Assembly (NCBI GenBank): GCA_023411645.1 | Contig: JAEYON010000093.1 | Location: forward strand, 1-41,267 | Origin: Bacillota bacterium | GTDB lineage: Bacteria; Bacillota; Clostridia; Acetivibrionales; DTU013 | Reading direction: 5' to 3' | Length of the DNA stretch: 41,267 bases | In this document: piece after piece, positions 7,257 through 15,334 of the stretch | Position numbering within the stretch: position 1 is the stretch's first letter | Layout: each line of letters opens with the position of its first letter | The notes under the pieces: generated by a model | Seen by the model: only the letters and a program-made list of their open reading frames with translations | What the model was told of the DNA's origin: nothing | Databases searched by the model: none | Position numbers and translations under genes: made by a program

Positions 7257-8684
7257 TCAAAATCTCAGATCCCTTTCTCCGTCCCGGATTCGATCAAGAA
7301 AATCGATAGCCCTTGCTCTCTGCCTTTCGTTTGGTATATTCATAATCTCCATATCGATCATTCTCTGACCCATTTCCCTCAGTTCATCATCCGCATAGTC
7401 CTTCAGGTACTCCTCAAAAGTCAGCAGAGCATTTGGAAGACAGCAGTTCTTAATCTGTCCTGACTTTGCCAAAGGCATGAATCTGTCGCCCGTTCTTCCT
7501 TCTCGATAGCAAGCAGTACAGTAGCTTGGGAGATACCCGTCCCGAACTAGCCCCTTGATCACATCTATTGGTTTTCTGTGGTCTGCCAGGTTAAACTGAG
7601 GTTTTTCCTCCACACCGTTTTCGTCCACAGCCGCCCTTCGTGAATATCCGCCAACTCCAACGCAAGAGCCCGCACTCATCTGAGAGATCCCAATTTCTAA
7701 AAGCTCATTACGAAATTCAATGCTTTCACGTGTAGATAGAATCATACCTGTATATGGAACTGCCAAGCGGATCACCGCAACAACTTTTTTGAAATCCCTG
7801 TCATTAACCAGGTGCGGGAAGCTGTTATAGTCAACTCCTTCTGCAGGTAAAAGTCTTGGGAAGGAAATTGTATGAGGTCCTACTCCGGTGACAGCTTCAA
7901 GGTGCTCCGCATGCATCAAAAGCGCAACTGTCTCATAATGATAATCATACAATCCAAATAACGGTCCGATGCCGACATCGTCTATCCCTCCGCCCAACAT
8001 TGCTCTATCCATTGCTTCTGTATGCCATTCATAGTTGTGCTTCGGACCGCGATGCATTTTTAAATACGTTGGTTTGTGATATGTTTCCTGAAACAGGATA
8101 TAGGTACCAATTTTGGCGTCCTTCAGCTTTCTGTAATTTTCAGCTGTTGTTGCAGCAATATCCACATTAACTCTTCGGATCGAACCATTGACAAGCTTTT
8201 CATCATATATAGTTTTGATGCATTCCAATATATAGTCAATCGGACATTTCTCATCATCTTCACCAGCCTCGAGCAGAAGCCTTTTATGTCCCATAGCCTC
8301 CAGCGCCTGAACCTCTTCTCTCAATTCCTCCTGCGTCAGCTGATGCCTTCCGATTTTATTTTCACATTTGTAACCGCAATAACTGCAGTTGTTTACGCAA
8401 TAGTTTGACAAATAAAGCGGAGCGAAAAGCACAACCCTCTTGCCATAGATCTCTTCCTTGACCTCTCTTGCAATTTTATACATTTTTTTAAGTAATTCAT
8501 CATCATCTATCTCAAGCAAAATAGCTGCTTCTCTGTGAGTAAGGCCCTTATATTGCCTTGCCTTTTCCAAAATCCTGTCGATTTCTTCCATATTTCCCGA
8601 AAGCTTCTTTCCTTCACTGATTGACTCCAGCACCTCTGCATTGTCAATAAATTCATTTGAGTCCATAGATTTAACGTTATACAT
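7257..8684 (-). CDS. hydG: [FeFe]-hydrogenase maturase HydG (radical SAM tyrosine lyase)
   Basis: A 475-residue radical SAM enzyme. HydG splits tyrosine to make the CO and CN ligands of the hydrogenase H-cluster iron centre. The N-terminal CX3CX2C motif (CVNNCSYCG) binds the SAM cluster. The C-terminal CTACYREGRTGDRF ... KNCC segment carries the CX2C plus distant Cys that bind the auxiliary cluster with the extra iron. Length matches the family. The ATG at 8684 is preferred over a GTG 12 bases earlier because AAAGGTG lies at proper spacing. It is the last of four hyd genes, 45 bases after hydF. No structural hydrogenase gene is in this window. Confidence 0.95.
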   Translation of the reverse strand: MYNVKSMDSNEFIDNAEVLESISEGKKLSGNMEEIDRILEKARQYKGLTHREAAILLEIDDDELLKKMYKIAREVKEEIYGKRVVLFAPLYLSNYCVNNCSYCGYKCENKIGRHQLTQEELREEVQALEAMGHKRLLLEAGEDDEKCPIDYILECIKTIYDEKLVNGSIRRVNVDIAATTAENYRKLKDAKIGTYILFQETYHKPTYLKMHRGPKHNYEWHTEAMDRAMLGGGIDDVGIGPLFGLYDYHYETVALLMHAEHLEAVTGVGPHTISFPRLLPAEGVDYNSFPHLVNDRDFKKVVAVIRLAVPYTGMILSTRESIEFRNELLEIGISQMSAGSCVGVGGYSRRAAVDENGVEEKPQFNLADHRKPIDVIKGLVRDGYLPSYCTACYREGRTGDRFMPLAKSGQIKNCCLPNALLTFEEYLKDYADDELREMGQRMIDMEIMNIPNERQRARAIDFLDRIRDGERDLRF

Positions 8685-8729
8685 TTGTGTCCACACCTTT
8701 CATATTGTAATATTGTCAGACTGATTTAG

Positions 8730-9953
8730 CTAAACTGTCTTATTCAAACTGATTTTGTCAAGAATTCCCGACAAATATGCGATTGCCATTCCGTAGTTCG
8801 TCATGGGAACATTCTGCTCTGCTGCCCTTTCTATGCGTGAAAGGACATATTTTCGGTTAAACATACAGGCGCCGCAATGAATGATCAGATCATACCCGGT
8901 TAAGTCTGTCGGAAAGTCGGTACCGCTGACTATATCAATTCTAAGCTTTTGATCAACCCTCTTCCGAAGAAGTGCTGGAATCTTCTCTCTGCCGATGTCC
9001 TCGGAAAGCGGAGCATGGGTACATGCCTCTGCTATAAGCACTCTTGATCTTTCAGTCAGCCTGTCGATGGCTGCGGTGCTTTTTGCATAATAGCCTATAT
9101 CGCCCTTATATGCGGCAAACAATACTGAAAATGAAGTGAGTCTGCTTTCCTTAGGCTTTTTCTCGTAGACAGTTTTAAATACCTGTGAATCGGTGATTAT
9201 AACTGACGGCGGAGATACAAGGGTCTTCAGAGCTTCATCAAGCTTATCTGTTGTTACGCTTAGAACTATGCATTTTCTGTCTAACAGCTCTCTGAGCGTC
9301 TGCACCTGAGGCAGGATAAGCCGTCCCTTTGGGGCCTGTATATCTTGTGGCATAACAAGCAGCACAAGATCTCCGTCCTGAACAATTCCGCCGGTTATAC
9401 TGCCGGTATCATAATCTTCTGGAATATTGCGTATTAGAGCCGAGTAGATCTGTTCAATTCCTGTTCTAGCTTTTGCATTGACTGCGACTGGCTTAATTCC
9501 AGTCCTGCTTTCTATATGTCCAATGGCCGTGATTGCATCACCTATCAGATCTGATTTGTTCAACACAGTGATCGTAGGAATATTTCTCTTCCTGAATCGG
9601 TTGATCCATTCAATTTCCAGATCTATGTCAGCATCCGTATCCAAGGCCGTTTCTCCACTAAATACAATAAGCGCAATATCTGTTTTCTCCGCGGCCTCCC
9701 TGGTCTTTTCAACCCTAAGTCCACCTACCTCTCCCTCATCGTCAAAGCCTGCCGTGTCAATTAATACACATGGCCCAATGGGGTAAATCTCCATAGATTT
9801 ATATACAGGATCGGTCGTTGTGCCGGCATGTTCGGAGACAAGGGCCGTATTATGCCCTGAAATTGCATTTATCAGCGAGGACTTCCCGCTATTTCTTTTT
9901 CCATAAATACCAATATGCAGCCGATTCGCTCTTGGTGTATCAACTATACTCAT
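8730..9953 (-). CDS. hydF: [FeFe]-hydrogenase maturation GTPase HydF
   Basis: A 407-residue scaffold GTPase on which the 2Fe subcluster is completed and handed to apo-hydrogenase. The N-terminal G domain shows Walker A GKRNSGKSS (residues 19-27), G3 DTAGF, and G4 NKSD. The C-terminal cluster-binding domain has the family cysteines, including CTHAP and IIHCGACMFNRKYVL. Length is normal. The start has GGGAGC eight bases upstream. It lies between hydE (36 bases) and hydG (45 bases), clearly one transcript. Confidence 0.95.
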   Translation of the reverse strand: MSIVDTPRANRLHIGIYGKRNSGKSSLINAISGHNTALVSEHAGTTTDPVYKSMEIYPIGPCVLIDTAGFDDEGEVGGLRVEKTREAAEKTDIALIVFSGETALDTDADIDLEIEWINRFRKRNIPTITVLNKSDLIGDAITAIGHIESRTGIKPVAVNAKARTGIEQIYSALIRNIPEDYDTGSITGGIVQDGDLVLLVMPQDIQAPKGRLILPQVQTLRELLDRKCIVLSVTTDKLDEALKTLVSPPSVIITDSQVFKTVYEKKPKESRLTSFSVLFAAYKGDIGYYAKSTAAIDRLTERSRVLIAEACTHAPLSEDIGREKIPALLRKRVDQKLRIDIVSGTDFPTDLTGYDLIIHCGACMFNRKYVLSRIERAAEQNVPMTNYGMAIAYLSGILDKISLNKTV

Positions 9954-9989
9954 ATTCTTAGCTCCCTTTTATATACATTAATGAAAATT

Positions 9990-11030
9990 CTATAACGGAA
10001 GAAAATCGCCCCGGTCAACCACTATCTCATAACCGATTTTCTTCATGCGGTTTTGGAGACATAAATTGCATTCCGCTGCTTCTTCGCCCGTACATATCTT
10101 ATTGTCATATAACAAATATTTTTTTCTCACACTTACGGGAGACAGGTTAGGCATGACAACATTTGCACCTGCCAGAATACCCATTTCACGCCCATTGGGA
10201 TGGATAGTACCCAGTGCGGTTGTTGAAGGAATTAACGCATTTGGCAGCATCAAACGCAGTATTCCGATCAAAAACAGCGTTAATTCCAGATTTCCTGATG
10301 GTAAATTTGCAAAGGGAGTATCTTTATGTGAAATAAAGGGCCCTATTCCAATCATCTGAGGCTCAAGTTCCCGGATAAACAGCAGATCTTCGACAAGGTT
10401 TTCAGCAGACTGAAAGGGCGAGCCCACCATAAAACCAGTACCAACCTGATAACCAATTTTTTTGAGATCATACAGACAACGCCGTCTGTTTTCTATGTTT
10501 AATTCCGAAGGATGCAATCTTGCATAATGCTCTGAATTTGCTGTTTCGTGACGCAGAAGATATCGATTGGCTCCTGCGTTAAAATACCGCAGATACTGCT
10601 CGTAAGTCTTCTCTCCGATCGAAAGGGTAATTGCACAATCCGGATATGCTCTTCTTATGGAAGTTATTATCTCGATCAGCTTCTCGTCTGAATACCAAAG
10701 GTCTTCTCCCCCTTGCAGGACAAATGTCCGGAAACCGAGCTTATATCCGTTTTCGCAGCATTGCAGGATTACTTCTTTATCAAGCCTGTAACGCTCCGCA
10801 TTTAGATTACTCCTCCTGATCCCGCAATAATAGCAATTATTTTTACAATGATTTGTAAATTCTATCAATCCCCGGATGAATATTTTTTTATCAAAAAATG
10901 AATCTGCCACCGCCCTTGATTTTATATGCAAATATTGGGCATCCTCTTCGGTAAAGCCTTCCAGAAGTGATATGAACTCATCCTTGCCGAGTTTTCTTTC
11001 AAGATGTAATTTGTCTATAAGCCTCCGCAT
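9990..11030 (-). CDS. hydE: [FeFe]-hydrogenase maturase HydE (radical SAM)
   Basis: A 346-residue radical SAM enzyme of the BioB/HydE type. It acts on the iron-cyanide-carbonyl synthon in assembly of the H-cluster. The SAM cluster motif is CKNNCYYCGIR near residue 62. LQGGEDLWY is the typical SAM-contacting GGE region. A C-terminal CTGEEAAECNLC segment may carry an extra cluster. The start follows the TM1266-type gene by five bases, so translation is coupled. Length and order (regulator-E-F-G) match clostridial maturation operons. Confidence 0.95.
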   Translation of the reverse strand: MRRLIDKLHLERKLGKDEFISLLEGFTEEDAQYLHIKSRAVADSFFDKKIFIRGLIEFTNHCKNNCYYCGIRRSNLNAERYRLDKEVILQCCENGYKLGFRTFVLQGGEDLWYSDEKLIEIITSIRRAYPDCAITLSIGEKTYEQYLRYFNAGANRYLLRHETANSEHYARLHPSELNIENRRRCLYDLKKIGYQVGTGFMVGSPFQSAENLVEDLLFIRELEPQMIGIGPFISHKDTPFANLPSGNLELTLFLIGILRLMLPNALIPSTTALGTIHPNGREMGILAGANVVMPNLSPVSVRKKYLLYDNKICTGEEAAECNLCLQNRMKKIGYEIVVDRGDFLPL

Positions 11031-11035
11031 ATGAT

Positions 11036-11305
11036 CTACCCTTCTGTTTCATTCTCTAAAAATCGCTTTGAATATGCTGTTTTAGCCGTAACCTCCGGCA
11101 GCATACCAAGCTTTCCCGACAATGCGCTAATTACATCATTTGGAGCATCCATAACGATACTGATAATAGAGATATTTCGCTTTTGATATGGGATCCCCAT
11201 ACGCCCGATGATGTACCGGCCATATTCATGTAAGAGGTTATTCAATTTTTCAACTGAATCCGGATTTTCCACAATAATACTTAATGCTGCAATTCTTGTT
11301 TCCAT
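11036..11305 (-). CDS. TM1266-family iron-only hydrogenase system regulator
   Basis: An 89-residue ACT-like small protein (METRIAALSIIVENPDSVEKLNNLLHEYG ... MDAPNDVISALSGKLGMLPEVTAKTAYSK). It is recognised as the putative regulator found with HydEFG in many anaerobes and related to the C-terminal ligand domain of NikR. It has no DNA-binding domain of its own, so its mode of action is unknown. It is the first gene of the hyd operon, with AGGGAGG eight bases before the ATG. Its start is only about 35 bases after the T-run of the upstream 6S-like RNA terminator. Confidence 0.9.
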   Translation of the reverse strand: METRIAALSIIVENPDSVEKLNNLLHEYGRYIIGRMGIPYQKRNISIISIVMDAPNDVISALSGKLGMLPEVTAKTAYSKRFLENETEG

Positions 11306-11339
11306 TGTTTGTTCCTCCCTTTAACAAATGACAATTAAT

Positions 11340-11370
11340 AAAAAATCCCTGTACCGGAAGGCACAAGGAT
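11340..11370 (-). terminator. Rho-independent terminator of the 6S-like RNA, in front of the hyd operon
   Basis: An 11-bp stem ATCCTTGTGCC/GGTACAGGGAT (11370-11360 with 11355-11345, two G-T pairs) with a TTCC loop is followed by six T. It lies between the 6S-like RNA body and the TM1266 start. The remaining 34 bases contain only the ribosome binding site, so the hyd genes need read-through or regulated termination. Confidence 0.88.
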
Positions 11371-11522
11371 ATCGAATTGCAAATGCTGCTCACACTGCGA
11401 GCATTACTTGAAAAATCGCTTATTCTCTTGCCTTCTCACTCGGGACTAACCCTCATGCATCAGTACAATTACTTTTTGTTGATACCGGCTCACTGAAAGG
11501 AATGCCCTCGCAATTTGCCATC
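11341..11522 (-). ncRNA. ssrS: 6S RNA (SsrS-like), about 180 nt
   Basis: The RNA folds as a long rod. Closing pairs are GCAAAT (11518-11513) with ATTTGC (11384-11379), and GCGAGGGCATT (11511-11501) with AATGCTCGC (11405-11397, GG bulge). These open into a large central region and close again by CCTTTCA with TGAGAAGG and by CGG..AAC with GTT..CCG. Two segments resemble those I recall from E. coli 6S RNA: TGAGCCGGTAT (11492-11482), and GTCCC followed by GAGAAGGC (11437-11430). A strong promoter and a terminator frame it. 6S RNA mimics an open promoter and sequesters the housekeeping RNA polymerase. Identification is by eye; a riboswitch-like leader of the hyd operon is the alternative. Confidence 0.75.
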
Positions 11523-11528
11523 GTTAAT

Positions 11529-11557
11529 ATTTTAACACTATTAATTGAGGATATCAA
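11529..11557 (-). promoter_or_regulatory. Promoter of the 6S-like RNA (and possibly the hyd operon)
   Basis: TTGATA (11557-11552) and TAAAAT (11534-11529) are spaced exactly 17 bases. Predicted transcription starts near 11523-11521, at the foot of the closing stem. It lies downstream of the ligD stop. Confidence 0.75.
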
Positions 11558-11606
11558 GGATAATTTCTTCTCTTCTCTTCCCGTTTAATGTACAGTTTAT
11601 TTAAGG

Positions 11607-14153
11607 TCATTTCAGCCGTTGATCGATCTGGAAAAAATCCTTCCATGGATCTTCGCCTCTGATCCTGGTAAGCGCATCTGCCATATCGATGCCATCGGGC
11701 TCCATTGTGTCAAGTTCATCCCACGAAATAGGCATAGACACCTTGGCCCCTCTCCTCGCTCTGAGGGAATAAGGAGCAATACTTGTTGCACCCCTGCCAT
11801 TTCTGATCCAGTCAATGAAAATCTTCCCTGTCCGTTTCTTCTTTCTGACATTACTTGTATAACGGTCAGGCCACTTTTGTTCCATAACTTCCGCAATACG
11901 CCTTGCAAAATTGCTGAACATATCCCAATCCACGGAGGGATTAAAAGGTACGACCACATGATATCCCTTGCCCCCGCTGGTTTTGAGATAAGAATTCAAA
12001 GAAAGCTGTTCAAGTACAGTTTTAGTGTCCCTTACACCTCGGCGGACTATTTCAATATCCATCCCCTCGTCCGGATCCAGGTCGAACACCATTATGTCAG
12101 GCTTATCCAGATTCTCTGCACGACTTCCCCATGTATGAAATTCAACTGTACCCATCTGTGCTTCAGATATGAGTCCGGAGGCATTGTCGATATAGAAATA
12201 ATCCTCCTCTTCTCCGCTGCCGTTCTTGATCGGTATTGTCACGATACCTTTGTTGTCAGGTCCCGGATGCTTCTTATAAAAGCAGGATCCGGATATTCCC
12301 TTGGGACAGCGTACAATGCTGAGTATTCTGTGACCTATATACGGCATCATACGCTCTGATACCTTGTCGTAATATCCGGCCACATCAGCTTTTGTAATTT
12401 TAGGCTCCTCAAATATCACCTTGTCAGGGTTCGTAATCTTTATTCCGTTGATAATGATGCTGCCTGCTGCTTTTGTTCCTTTTGCCGTTGTTCCTGCTGC
12501 TGTTCCTGTTGCTGTTCCTGTTGCTGTTCCTGTTGTTGTTCCTGTTGTTGTTCCTGTTGTTGTTTCTGTTGTTTCTTCCGGTACTGCTGTTCCAGCTTTT
12601 GGCGGTTTCATTAGATTGTCCGGTTCCTCCGTTTCTCTTGTTATTTCCCTTGGCTCCTTATCTGCTCTAAGGCCCTTAAAACTTGCCTGCCTCAGTTGAT
12701 GATCTTCGGTCCATCCTGCAAACTTTATTTCTGCAACAATTTCAGGTTCAAGCCATGTTACTTTTTCGTTTTTTCGGAGCTTAGGCGCCTGTATAAACGG
12801 AGACTCTTGTCTGATTATTCCTTCAAACTTTTCCTCAAGCTCTTTCATTATACGTCTTGTAAAGCCTGTTCCGGCACGCCCGGCATACACCAGTTCCTTT
12901 CCCTCATAGATGCCGAGCATGAGCGAGCTAACCCCGCTAATTTTTTTATCAGACAACGTGTATCCTCCAATGATAAACTCCTGCCGTCTATCACATTTTA
13001 GTTTAATCCAATCACCGTTTCTTGTTCCGCTATATACGGAATCCGCCTTCTTACCAACGATTCCCTCATGATTTCCCTGGCAGGCCGCTATAAAGCATTC
13101 CTTTCCTTGCCCTCTGACATGGTGGCTATAGTGAATGTTTTTTGGTGAATTCTTTACAAGAGCTTCCAGTATTTCTTTTCTGTCGATCAGGCGGCGTCCT
13201 CTTAAGTCTGCTCCATCCAAAGCCAGCAGATCAAAAACAATATAGGTAAGATTTCTGCCTTTCGGATTTTTCATGTAGCTTTGAAGAGCCTGGAAGTCAG
13301 ATTTACCTTCTGCATCTGTGACCACCATTTCCCCATCCAGTATCATTGCCTTTGTTGCAGCCCAATCAGCAAGAGAGAACGCTACATCCTGAAACCTGCC
13401 CGTATAGTCCTTGCCGTTTCTGGAGATAAGCCGGACATTGCTTCCTTCAAGAAACGCAACTATTCTGTAGCCGTCGTATTTCAGTTCATAAAGCCAGTTA
13501 TCGTCTTCAGGTACCGTATCCACAAGCTTTGCAAGCTGTACCTCCACCTCGCTGTAAGGATTCCTTGTTATTTTTTCATCCTTGCCTTCTTCAATTTCAG
13601 TCATTGTGCGTCCGGTTCTAATACTGACAGTAAACTCTGAAATTCCATCGGAAGCTTTAGCATACTCATCCTTTTCTTTAAGTAAAAGCCAGTTCTTTTC
13701 GGCTTCGTCCGTCTTTGACTTCATCCGGACTAAAGCCCATCTTCCCCTCAGCCTTTTCCCGGACAGTGTAAACTTAAGAGAACCCTCCCTGAGTCCTTCA
13801 TCAACATCGAAACCCTCCTGAGGTTCCCAATACCCCTCATCCCAGAGCATCACAACACCGCCGCCATATTCCCCCTTTGGAATGGTACCTTCAAAATTCC
13901 TGTATTCCAGGGGATGATCCTCCACCTGTACGGCCAGCCTCCTGTTGCGCGTATTATAAGAAGGTCCCTTGGGTACAGCCCAGCTTAGAAGAGCTCCATT
14001 CCATTCAAGGCGAAAATCGAAGTGATCTCTGCGGGCTGCATGATGCTGTACGACAAACCTCAGACGTTCTTCAGATTCTTCCATCCCGCCCTCAGGCTCT
14101 GCTGTGTTATTGAAATTCCTTTTCTGGCTATATTCTTCCAATCTTTTTGGCAT
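11607..14153 (-). CDS. ligD: LigD, multifunctional ATP-dependent DNA ligase for end joining
   Basis: An 848-residue fusion with order 3'-phosphoesterase, ligase, polymerase. The phosphoesterase domain (about 30-160) has HHAARRDHFDFRLEW with H44, D46 and R48. The ligase domain (about 200-500) has the adenylation lysine K225 in LKYDGYR. The primase-like polymerase domain (about 565-848) has the metal-binding DLDPDEG (D691, D693). It processes and seals double-strand breaks with Ku. The linker at 526-562 is almost only T, G and A in TTTG/TATG-like repeats, encoded by a 12-bp tandem repeat. It is divergent from ku, 90 bases start to start. No Shine-Dalgarno of note precedes the ATG. Confidence 0.95.
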   Translation of the reverse strand: MPKRLEEYSQKRNFNNTAEPEGGMEESEERLRFVVQHHAARRDHFDFRLEWNGALLSWAVPKGPSYNTRNRRLAVQVEDHPLEYRNFEGTIPKGEYGGGVVMLWDEGYWEPQEGFDVDEGLREGSLKFTLSGKRLRGRWALVRMKSKTDEAEKNWLLLKEKDEYAKASDGISEFTVSIRTGRTMTEIEEGKDEKITRNPYSEVEVQLAKLVDTVPEDDNWLYELKYDGYRIVAFLEGSNVRLISRNGKDYTGRFQDVAFSLADWAATKAMILDGEMVVTDAEGKSDFQALQSYMKNPKGRNLTYIVFDLLALDGADLRGRRLIDRKEILEALVKNSPKNIHYSHHVRGQGKECFIAACQGNHEGIVGKKADSVYSGTRNGDWIKLKCDRRQEFIIGGYTLSDKKISGVSSLMLGIYEGKELVYAGRAGTGFTRRIMKELEEKFEGIIRQESPFIQAPKLRKNEKVTWLEPEIVAEIKFAGWTEDHQLRQASFKGLRADKEPREITRETEEPDNLMKPPKAGTAVPEETTETTTGTTTGTTTGTATGTATGTAAGTTAKGTKAAGSIIINGIKITNPDKVIFEEPKITKADVAGYYDKVSERMMPYIGHRILSIVRCPKGISGSCFYKKHPGPDNKGIVTIPIKNGSGEEEDYFYIDNASGLISEAQMGTVEFHTWGSRAENLDKPDIMVFDLDPDEGMDIEIVRRGVRDTKTVLEQLSLNSYLKTSGGKGYHVVVPFNPSVDWDMFSNFARRIAEVMEQKWPDRYTSNVRKKKRTGKIFIDWIRNGRGATSIAPYSLRARRGAKVSMPISWDELDTMEPDGIDMADALTRIRGEDPWKDFFQIDQRLK
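12490..12573. repeat. 12-bp tandem repeat inside ligD linker
   Basis: Seven near-identical copies of a 12-mer (GTTCCTGTTGYT on +) run without gaps. On the coding strand they give a Thr/Gly/Ala-rich flexible linker between ligase and polymerase domains. Units of 12 keep the frame, so copy-number change would alter only linker length. Confidence 0.92.
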
Positions 14154-14243
14154 ACATATTATTTTCTCTTCGTTGGTTAAACTATATTCAACTCTTTATG
14201 CTGAGTCTTTTTTGGATCATTAATTTAAGCGGAGGTGCGTTTT

Positions 14244-15071
14244 ATGGCAGTATCAAATCGTACAGTTATTTCATTCGGACTCGTGGCGATTCCTATTTCT
14301 ATGTACACAGCTACACAGGATAATGATATACATTTTAATCAGCTTCATAAAGAAGACCAGAGCCGAGTTCGATATAAAAAAACCTGCGGACATTGCGGGA
14401 AGGAACTCAAATCCGAGGACATCGTCAAAGGCTATGAATATGATAAGGATCAATATATTGTTGTATCTGATGACGAAATAGAGAAAATCAAAACCAAGAA
14501 GGAGAAATCTATCCAGATACTTCACTTTGCACAGCTAAATCAGATCTCGCCTGTTTATTATGACAGGACATATCAGGCTATCCCTGACTCAGGTGGTGAA
14601 CGGGCCTTTGAGCTTCTGCGGTCAGCTTTGATGAAGGAGCAAAAAATTGCTATCGGTAAAACCGTCATGGGAACAAAGGATACCTTGATGGCGATTATCC
14701 CTCGTGAAAATGGAATGTTGATTTCAACCATGTTCTATCAGGATGATATCAAGGATCTTCAAAAGTCATATAAGATTCCCGAGCCAAACGAACAGGAGCT
14801 AAAAATGGCTCAGGTACTGATCAACTCAATGGACACACCCTTCGACCCGGCACAATATAAGGATGAGTACCAGGGTAAGCTCAAAGAGCTTATTGAAACA
14901 AAAATTGCAGGAAAGGAAGTCGTTGCAGCCAAGCCTGAGCAGGCCGGAAATGTTATTGATCTTATGGACGCACTGAAGGCCAGCATTGAAAAACAGAAGG
15001 ATGGGAAACAGAAAGATCTGAAAGAAAATAAACCCGCTGCGAAAAGGACTAATAAAAAGAAAGGTGCATAA
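14244..15071 (+). CDS. ku: Ku DNA end-binding protein
   Basis: A 275-residue bacterial Ku homodimer subunit. It rings broken DNA ends and recruits LigD. The Ku core is visible from SNRTVISFGLVAIPISMYTAT to about residue 200. Family segments include YKKTCGHCGKELKSEDIVKGYEYDKDQYIVVSDDE and LLRSALMKEQKIAIGKTVMGTKDTLMAI. The C-terminus is lysine-rich (KQKDGKQKDLKENKPAAKRTNKKKGA), as in Ku tails that contact LigD and DNA. The ATG at 14244 follows GCGGAGGTG. A GTG at 14235 lies inside that site and is rejected. Confidence 0.96.
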   Translation: MAVSNRTVISFGLVAIPISMYTATQDNDIHFNQLHKEDQSRVRYKKTCGHCGKELKSEDIVKGYEYDKDQYIVVSDDEIEKIKTKKEKSIQILHFAQLNQISPVYYDRTYQAIPDSGGERAFELLRSALMKEQKIAIGKTVMGTKDTLMAIIPRENGMLISTMFYQDDIKDLQKSYKIPEPNEQELKMAQVLINSMDTPFDPAQYKDEYQGKLKELIETKIAGKEVVAAKPEQAGNVIDLMDALKASIEKQKDGKQKDLKENKPAAKRTNKKKGA

Positions 15072-15334
15072 ACATTGTTTCAACGTCGCTGTCACTGTCG
15101 AATAGCTTTCCTTTAAGAAGTGTTACAGTTGCTCAAAATGGTGGTTTAAATAGTATAAATAGTTAGGAGGATTAGCTTTCAGACTGTGAAAACGGATTTA
15201 CAATGATTGTGCAAGAGCTGCCGATATTCGACATACCCGCGAAGAATGGTATGAAATATACCTCAGCGCAGGAAACAAATTGCCTTGAGCAATGATGACG
15301 AATATTAAAACAAACATAAAGGAGTGGGTTTACT
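15072..15334. other. Intergenic region between ku and aldo/keto reductase
   Basis: 263 bases without a supported gene. A 30-codon frame (15203-15295, starting MIVQELPIFDIPAKNG) follows AGGAGG at 15166-15171 too distantly to be convincing. A second frame ends in EEWYEIYLSAGNKLP. Either could be a remnant. No terminator hairpin was seen. GGAGTGG before 15335 serves the next gene. Confidence 0.3.

Noticed and set aside
11341..11522. T-box or classical metabolite riboswitch before the hyd operon
   Set aside because: No GGTGG-type antiterminator or T-box stem I motif, and no SAM, cobalamin or TPP signature; the conserved segments fit 6S RNA better.
12421..12699. Plus-strand frames rich in Val-Pro or Leu-Phe repeats
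   Set aside because: Shadows of the 12-bp tandem repeat that encodes the LigD linker on the other strand.
15203..15295. Possible 30-codon peptide between ku and the aldo/keto reductase
   Set aside because: AGGAGG is over 30 bases upstream, no homology is recognised, and a second frame is equally open; could be a relic but not supportable as a gene.
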